A stretch of 64,000 bases of DNA from Trichostrongylus colubriformis (Eukaryota > Nematoda > Chromadorea > Rhabditida > Trichostrongylidae). A program made the translations under genes and the position numbers. Under the pieces are notes generated by a model. It did not search any database. It saw only the letters and a list, made by a program, of their open reading frames with translations, and had not been told where the DNA came from. Where the stretch lies: positions 38,364,001 to 38,428,000 of the forward strand of contig OZ022256.1 in the NCBI GenBank assembly GCA_963978905.1. Reading direction: 5' to 3'. Shown piece after piece: positions 57,441 through 64,000 of the stretch. Numbering within the stretch: the stretch's first letter is position 1; every line of letters begins with the position of its first letter.

Positions 57441-58890
57441 TGACAAGAACCTCGGCCTAGTACCAAACCGGGGAAAAGCCATTGTAATGAGGGAACATCC
57501 TATGCTAGGTTATCCCATACAGACACGCACAAGTTTTTATTTCGAAAAAATGATCAGATAATATAAGATGCTAATATTTGAGGCTAAGTAAGTGAATCAC
57601 TCTGTCACTCACAATGTCTAGGGGCTCTTGAATAAAAAGTAGTTTCCGTACTTTGCAAAGTCCAGTAAAATCCTTATGGGACCTTTCTGACTAGACCTTT
57701 CTGACTATCGGCCGTTTTTCGTAGCACTTGCCGCTGATCTATGCCTTTGACTGGCCATAGCCGCTGAACTCTCACGGCTGCAGATCTGGAAAACGGCTGC
57801 TGATCCGAGTTTGAATACACCTTATCGTCGAGATACACACTGTTGAAGGATATGGGCCACATGGACTCTGTCAATGTTATGGTCGATCATTGCCTTTCTG
57901 TAGTTGTGTCTTGCCATGCCCTTGTTGATGCTATCGTCAAAAGAGTTTTGATGCGCCGCAGAAGTGACTGTCAGTCACACTGGACAGGGTTGCTGAAAGG
58001 CCTTCTCCCAAAAATGCCTTGCCATGGTGAGCACCATCCTGGATACACTTAGCTGCTCATGTGCCCGAGCAGTGGTTCGTCATCGGCATTGTTTCAAAGC
58101 CGGCACTTGTGCACCTTGGATTTAGGCACAGTCTACCCAGTTTTCACTGATAGTCAGTGACCGTTTAACAGCCGTGGGTGATGTAGAGGTCGGAGTATAT
58201 TGTTGCTGCTGACATAATTCGATTCTAGACTTGTACTTCTGTAAGATGATGAGGTGAGGCCCGTATCGCACAGCTTTTTTACTGTCTTCAGTTTCTTGGA
58301 CGCATCTGGGATGGACGAAGCTTCGGTTGGGCGAAGGCACCGGTTTGGCGGAGAATCTCTGATACTCTGATCTCTGCATTGCGCAGCTTGAAGTTTGATT
58401 TCCTTCACCCTTCTCTCGAGCTCAGGATGTCACCACGACCGCTTCTGGTACCTCTTTTCCTTCATTGCACTTCAGACCGATTCTGAGATTGTACAATTAA
58501 TGAGCCCACCTAATTGTTCTCCACGCTCACTACGAATACGTACGGAAGTGTTTGTTATACGAAAATTAAAAAGAAAATAATAAATATAAGTAAATAATAG
58601 GTGTGTAACGAAGAAATTAAAATATTTGTATGATAATCCCTTGTTGATGTGCGCTTGTACACACCTTTCAACTTCTTGGGTATTTCCTGTGTAGCCATGC
58701 TGCCCAAACTAGGCAGTGTGATAGCTAAATGTAACAACTCTAGATTAAAACCAGACTTTCCCTCCCGCTTTCTTTTCTCGTTGCATTCTGGATGTTTGTG
58801 CAGGTTCGAATGGGATGACGTAATGTAAAGTTGTACATCAAAGCGTCTATTAGGCACTATGAGGGGTGAGTCCGCACACTCAAGTATAAA
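57441..58890. other. No firm gene; coding-like frames on the minus strand
   Basis: On the minus strand 58408-58154 reads ELERRVKEIKLQAAQ, a heptad-like start, then a Ser-rich tail (TSSSYRSTSLESNY) to a stop. A second frame over the same bases is also open. Further down, 57970-57850 reads DSINKGMARHNYRKAMIDHN. The minus frame 58555-58857 is Lys-rich. No splice model joins them and no family is recognised. Confidence 0.25.
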
Positions 58891-60274
58891 CAGTAGCGGT
58901 CAAAAGTATAGGGCTAGTAGTTCAAAAGTCTTGTAATGTTTTTCGATCACCACTTTTTATTATCATTTCTTCAAACAGAACAATTAGGCAATATTGTATT
59001 CACCATTAATAACGACAACACCCTGCCACATCATAGGTAGATCTCTGATTTTCTCCTCCTAGAACTCTGGGTTCCGAGAGTCAAGGAGTCAGCGATCGCC
59101 TTTGCAAGCCACCGTAATCAATTAATTTTCTCTTGGCCAGGAAAAACTTCAAAAGGTGGAAAAGATGATAGTTAGAAGAAGGAATGTCTGGAGAAATCGG
59201 CGAGGGGGGGGGGGGTAGGAAATTTCAGTCGAGCTTCTGTAGCTTGGCCTGGGTACCCTTCACGACGTGGGAGCGGGCGTCGTCATAAAGTAGGGTGACC
59301 GCGGACCTCCTCCGGCGCTTTTCTCTAGAGTGACAGCGAGCTGCTGGAGCTGGCGGGTGTACACAGCAGCAATGACTCTCTCGCCTTGTACCAGCACCTT
59401 GTGGAAAAGCGTTTCTTCCGCGTCCAGCACAATCCCGAGCGTGGCTTCTCTCTCATGTCGATACCGCCGCTGCTGAAGCTGACGAGTCAGCGGCGCACGG
59501 TCTTGTAGCTCACACACCCCTTGCCCAATGCAGCGTTGATAGAGTCGCAAGCTTTCCTCGCCGTGGTACTGCGAGACCACTCCTAGTAAATGACACCTCC
59601 TGTTTGGTGTGTATAGACTACGGGCACTGTGACTTCCTACACGGAATGTGGCGAGTCAATATATATTTTGTCAGAGGACTTAGAGAACGTTCTACCATAT
59701 TCCCAAACCGCCTAGATCTGCCTCGAAGTAAGCAAGAGTTATTGAGTTTCTGGAAAAATCCTACAAGACTTCTGAAGCAACCCAACTTACGCGGTTTTAG
59801 ATTCTAACTCTAAATTTGGTCGACGTTTACAATTCTCATTCAATTTTTTTGTGTTGTGATGGTAATTTTTACTCAAGGAAGCAAAGCATATCAGCAGAGT
59901 GGGGGGGGGGGGGGGGGAGGGTGTAGGATGGAAATTTATGTAATTGAAAACTCTGAGCATGACCAACTATGTGCCTCTGAGCTGTAAAGTGCTGTTATGA
60001 TTCCAAATGAAGTGTAACGAAGTCCAAGTCTTAGTCCGTGTCACTTTCTGCACACCTGCTCATTTGATAAGTCATAAGCTTTTTATTGCTAATTGACATT
60101 TTTGTAAGTTCTGGTCATTTTTTTTCAATTTTCTCCCTGCCCCTACCTAGCTAAGATGCTTTGCTTCATTGAGTACCGATTGCCTTCAAAACACAAAAAA
60201 ATTGAATGAGAAGTATAAACGTCGACTAAAGTTATGGATAGAATGCAAAACCGCATGTATTTTTGACCGCTACG
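58891..60274. mobile_element. Tc1-like non-autonomous element with nested mariner fragment
   Basis: The left end CAGTAGCGGTCAAAAGTATA and the inverse of the right end CCGTAGCGGTCAAAAATACA match, the usual look of Tc1-like termini; TA follows the right end. Just inside the left end the minus strand (59060-58995) reads KIRDLPMMWQGVVVINGEY and then a stop, resembling a Tc1 transposase C-terminus. The right part 59789-60274 is itself a palindrome (CGCGGTTTT ... TCGACGTTTA and ATTCTCATTCAATTTTTTTG inverted at 60195-60235) around a 17-base G tract at 59901-59917. Confidence 0.6.
59216..59788 (-). pseudogene. Partial mariner, bandit/Hsmar1-like, nested
   Basis: It is the minus-strand relative of 27515-28503. 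The end with CTACAAGACTTCTGAAGCAA (59759-59778) matches the terminal repeat there, and the adjoining 130 bp matches 27541-27670. A 106-codon frame (59580-59260) includes LTRQLQQRRYRHERE, then jumps to HKVLVQGERVIAAVYTRQL and a decayed second-Asp region. The DNA-binding domain, first Asp and the whole 3' third are missing. It ends at a 12-base G tract (59204-59215). Confidence 0.7.
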
Positions 60275-61857
60275 GTACATATCTGCCTCAGCCTTAGAAG
60301 AGAAGGAAAGGTCTTGCTTTCCCCATCTAGGTTCAGGGAAAAATAGCGTTCACAACTATAGCACCCTGTAGCAAGATCCGCGCGCGCTTTCGCCACAGGC
60401 TTGCAGAGGCTCTCGCCACCATCACCATACTGTAGTATGGTTCACTCGAGCGTTATAAAAAGAGGTGCATAGTCAGCAGCAGGCACGTGATTTTACCGCC
60501 GTCGCAGCCGGCGCCTGCGCTGCAAAATATGAAGGTGGCCCACGACTCAGATCACTCGCAATAAAAGTGAGATTCCTCTTTTCAGTTAGCTCTACGAGTT
60601 ACTTTTGACTTTTAAGGTGATTTCGTTGGCGCTCTCGGAAACATCTTCAAGGAAGTTGGCAAACGAACGGATATCGGGAATGTGCCAGCGCCGCATAATC
60701 CTCACATGAATGTCGCCATCTCATCCATATTCACTCCTCTATCGTTACTACTTGCATTGATTATTCCTCTTTGAAAGATTCACTACACAGTCGAAGTGGA
60801 TATTTCTCCAATTTCTACTTCCATGTGCGTCTATTTTAATCCCCGAATTTCTCTTCTATGCCAGCTTTTTTTTTTATAGAAAACTTATGGCTACTTCATA
60901 TAATTCGTTGCATGCCGAAGTGACAATTTCTCTAATTTCTACTTCCATAAGCGTTTTATTTTTTCCCGGATTTTTCTTCTTTGCCAACATTTTTTGCAGA
61001 TAACTTTATCTAATGCCTTGCATGGCCTCAATGTTCGGATGGAGCACTATTAATAACGATAGATTTGAAATAGGCGAAGTGCTTGAGCACATTTGTGCTT
61101 CGGCATATTTTCAAATTCAAAACAGCATTTCACGGTATAATAAGTAATCATGACGCTCAAACAAATGGTTTCAAAAGAAGAGCTAATTTAGCCTGACGTT
61201 TTAATGGGGCACTTTCGCGGAGGATAACTGTCCACTGTGGTAATAAAACACGCTCTTATAGTTTCTTAATGAGAAGCATTATCATTTTTTTTTCCGGAAG
61301 TATCCAACTGATTCTTGCAATTTCCGGCTCAACACCCCGATGTCCTTAATGCTGGTTAAATCCCAGGGAAGATCATAAATGCTCGCGTACTTTAGCGTAT
61401 AAGCAATGCCTTACTGAATAAGCTCCTGTCTTCACTGCACCATCAACAAGCAGCTTGAAACCCTAAGATGTAAGTATCAGTGTTAACCCTTAAATGCTTC
61501 GAATGAGTAATGTCAGGAAAATTTGACATCGTTGCCCACAATCGCTCAAGCTATCTTTTGTAAGTTTGTAAGTGTAAGGATCAAATACATCTGAAATTTA
61601 CGAATCAAACGAAATAAATGACATAACATTCCGTCTTCAACTTGTGAGACAACCTTCATTTGTCTATATGTGAGTGTTCAAACTGAAACATAAAGTTTAA
61701 TTCTCTTTATGTTGATTTCTGAAGGAAGTCGGTTCAGAGGCCGAGTGCACCAAAAGTATGAGTTAACTAACCTTAGCTTCTAAAACCTTTCAGAAGCGCA
61801 CCTTAAAACCACGGTTGCTCTAAGAATTGTACAACCCTGCTACTGCCCTATCAGAGG
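60275..61857. other. No gene; contains GC-rich repeat copy 2
   Basis: Apart from the repeat at 60400-60541 only AT-rich sequence is seen. A loosely repeated phrase around ATTTCTCCAATTTCTACTTCCAT occurs at 60801-60823 and 60927-60949, about 126 bp apart, followed by similar CGT..TTTTATTTT and TTTTCTTCT blocks, so there is a diverged local duplication. Confidence 0.5.
60400..60541. mobile_element. GC-rich palindromic repeat, copy 2 (inverted)
   Basis: The segment CTCTCGCCACCATCACCATAC ... CGAGCGTTATAAAAAG ... GCCGGCGCCTGCGCTGC ... AATATGAAGGTGGCC is the inverse of copy 1 at 57282-57440, including the TATAACGCTC and GCCGGC words. Confidence 0.5.
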
Positions 61858-62002
61858 CTGCCTTTATACTTTACGGCATCCGGCGTCGGAACTGCAATTG
61901 GCTCCGGTAGTGAAGTGACGGTGATGATTGTCGTGTTTACCGACGGTGATAGAGTCGTCGATGCCGCTTTCGGTGCCAAGTGCTGCAAAGCATGAAGGCG
62001 GC
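61858..62002. mobile_element. GC-rich palindromic MITE, copy 3 with both ends
   Basis: The left end GCTGCCTTTATACTTTACGG and the inverse of the right end GCCGCCTTCATGCTTTGCAG match at about 17 of 22 positions. The body has CCGGCGTCGG and related palindromic words shared with copies 1 and 2. It is 145 bp. Confidence 0.6.
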
Positions 62003-62957
62003 ATTGGAAGGTGCAATCGGTTAGCTATTGACAATAAAATCAATAGGTCTTAATTGTAACAGAAAGAACAGAATAAATCCAAGAACTCGTAGAAGTAGGT
62101 CCCCACTCCTACCCCCCATCCTCATCTACTTGGTCGACATCACTCTCACGACACCTCTCAAATTTCTTGTGGCTTTACTGCTCACAAATTTTATCAAGTT
62201 TGAATTACCAAAACGAGCTAGGGGATGCTGCGATGTTTCCTCCTAAAATCTATACGAGGAGGCCTTGCTGCATTGTAGCGAGAATCGCTCCATATTTATA
62301 AACCTACGTTTCTCATGTAGCAAGTGACAGGATTTCCTAGTCACTATTGTGACAGGATTCCTAGTAGTTATTATTTACTATTGATGCCATATGTCATTCT
62401 GCAGTGTCCAGTTGCTCCATAAGTTTTAGATCAGGAGATGTAAATCCTGTTGTCCACCCACTCCCGGTGGCTGGACACTCACTGGGCAGAATGATATCTC
62501 AGATTTGGAAGTAAATCCGAAGATTACCATGTTAAGTGAGAGCAACACTAGACAATCAACTGACTATCAGTGGCCATGACTTCGAGTAACCAACCGTCAG
62601 CAGTTTGGGTACCCTACCCGCTCAGTGAGTGAAATACGACGACAATGTGAGTGGCTATGAACCTATGTCTGCTGTTGTTCGGTGGCAAAAGATCTGCTAG
62701 ACATCATAATAGGAGTTAAAACTGGGCACTCACTGTCAATCATGAGAAGGCGCATCACTGGGAGAGTGGCGAGAAATCGTCTCTAAGTGTGGCGATAACA
62801 CAGGTTTCATCTCAGATCTGTTCGTGCTAGGTGCAGTTAACTTGGAGTGCGTTGATTCTACACATGTTTCATTAAATTTAAGCGAGGCCACTAATTCTTT
62901 GTTTGTACAAGTAGAGCTGTGATTATGTAGCCATGTCCATCTCCAGAGCACGAATGG
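62003..62957. other. No gene recognised
   Basis: The 72-aa plus frame at 62028-62246 and the 74-aa minus frame at 62736-62960 have no motif. A short direct doublet, GTGACAGGATT(T)CCTAGT, occurs at 62325-62342 and 62350-62366. Confidence 0.45.
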
Positions 62958-63550
62958 CACACTAGTTTCGCACGGAAACGCCTGGCACGCGTGCTAGGGG
63001 CGGCGAAGGGTCCAAACAAATGCTTACAAATGAGCTCACTTTCGTGCACCAGCGACGAAAATTGCAGTTACTCGCTTGTGCGCAAATAGTATAGCGCTGG
63101 ACAAAGAAAATTAAGAAATCGCAGAAGCGAAGACGTCAAGGAGACTTGAACCACAAACACCCCTTCTACCGTGCCAATGCCTGCCCACACCCCTATCCAT
63201 TCGGCCATCCAACCACTGGAAGCGTCCTAACCTGTGCATCTCCCATCAGTTTCCCTTGCTTCGTTCAGCAGTTACCATAAATGATTCTACATTTTTGAAC
63301 CAGCTCGCTATGGTTTAGGCGTAGGTTTGAAGAGACTCTTCTGATATGCATATACTGAAGGTCACAGTTGGAAAGCACTGCAACAAACTGGTCAGAATGG
63401 CTCCTTTTCAAGTAACTTTGTCACTTATTTTCTGACCCCCCCCCCCCCCAAAACCATTTAGCCGAATTTGAGACCGGTTTTTTGCTTTATGTATGTGACT
63501 CTATGAAATGCAAAAAACCGTTATGAAACTCACCATGGCCTGATGGGCCT
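62958..63550. mobile_element. Inverted half copy of the 39657-40973 element
   Basis: From CACACTAGTTTCGCACGG to GGCCTGATGGGCCT the sequence is the inverse of 39657-40246 over its whole 590 bp, including the G/C tract (14 bases here at 63436-63449) and the tRNA-like region. It stops where the first copy continues into its right half. Confidence 0.75.
63135..63215 (-). other. tRNA-like (type II) sequence, second copy
   Basis: On the minus strand the A box TGGCCGAATGG (63207-63197) and the B box GGTTCAAGTCTC (63152-63141) are both retained. The sequence between them differs from that at 39991-40036 by several changes. Conservation of the boxes while the rest drifts is suggestive but could be chance. 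Confidence 0.5.
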
Positions 63551-63819
63551 CCCTTGTTAGCCAAATCGTGGAAGCAGACTGGCCCACCACTCTACTCAGC
63601 GACTGCACGATGCCCCAAAGAATACACCATGCCACGGCTGCAGTGACATGATTAGGGTGCTCCTTTCAGTGAGTGGGGCGCCGCAGATCGCCATTTCAAT
63701 GTAATTTGAAACTTTCGGGTTATCTTCAACGAACGTCCTTTTACACCTCGTATTACTCCACGCGACGCCTTCAACTAGAACACTTCCCTGAAAGGCATCA
63801 TTGGGGGAAAATCGGACGG

Positions 63820-63975
63820 AAAGTAGAAGAAGTAGTGCATATGAAAGTCGAGATGCCTAGTAACAGGACAATTGAGAAAAAACGAATGGAAATGGCAAAA
63901 ACCCGAGAAATAGAACCCCCTTCCCACCGGCGATTCTCAACGCGGACGACCTGTCCGTCAAGAGGAAAGTAGTCT
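63820..63975 (+). repeat. Interspersed repeat with a conserved Lys-rich frame, copy 2
   Basis: It encodes KVEEVVHMKVEMPSN and RTIEKKRMEMAK within an open frame (63673-63972). The frame matches 15677-15830, where it lies inside a mariner relic. Several differences between the copies are third-position changes. The element continues to the window edge. Confidence 0.6.
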
Positions 63976-64000
63976 GACCTAGTCTTCCATATGCATGTTG

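Noticed and set aside
1..64000. A CRISPR array, bacterial operon, defence system or integrated virus
   Set aside because: No short regularly spaced repeats, no ribosome-binding-site-led tandem genes, and no long viral frames; all coding traces are eukaryotic exons or transposons.

Overview
The window looks like transposon-saturated, gene-poor DNA from a parasitic nematode, most likely a strongylid of the hookworm type (Ancylostoma or Necator-like). The reasons are short exons with nematode-style TTCAG acceptors, one exon of a nematode MOLO-1-type secreted protein, one exon resembling a nematode serpentine chemoreceptor, and mariner, Tc1, RTE and Penelope relics of the kinds known from hookworms. 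No intact multi-exon gene and no intact transposase or reverse transcriptase is visible. There is no sign of bacterial operons, CRISPR arrays, rRNA or a functional tRNA.

Layout. 0-8.2 kb: MITEs and a foldback family with ends TTGGGTCATTCC. The copy at 4985-8163 carries a nested 1.94-kb palindrome and a nested 173-bp MITE, and the copy at 560-1504 supplies the empty site. 8.8-12.6 kb: decayed LTR-retrotransposon, gag-like with a broken zinc knuckle. 15.3-16.4 kb: mariner relic with an insertion. 17.5-18.1 kb: a MITE and a minus-strand chemoreceptor-like exon. 18-27 kb: AT-rich sequence without a recognised gene, containing a pre-miRNA-like stem-loop at 25.09 kb. 27.5-30.1 kb: a second mariner and a LINE reverse-transcriptase tail. 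32.3-35 kb: a MITE, then a decayed tandem array broken by two insertions. 36.8-39.5 kb: a Penelope-like relic, then an RTE relic whose 5' part is inverted against its 3' part. 39.5-41 kb: an inverted-repeat element carrying tRNA-like A and B boxes; an inverted half copy lies at 63 kb. 45.9-46.3 kb: palindromic MITE. 46.4-53.8 kb: MOLO-1-like exon 1 and, about 7 kb further on, candidate later exons, with another mariner relic and further repeats between. 54.6-56.1 kb: a Tc1-type foldback with transposase 3' ends in both arms. 57-62 kb: GC-rich palindromic repeats and a Tc1-like element with a mariner fragment nested in it.

The genes do not form a pathway. The only functional hints are an extracellular TPM/MOLO-1-like protein, of the family that modulates levamisole-type acetylcholine receptors, and a putative 7TM chemoreceptor. 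I see no convincing new multi-gene system. The items most worth a second look are the hammerhead-like motif shared by two Penelope-type ends, the twin-priming-like RTE, the tRNA-box-bearing inverted-repeat element, the Tc1 foldback and the wobble-polarised stem-loop at 25.09 kb. All homology statements are recognition by eye; no search was run.
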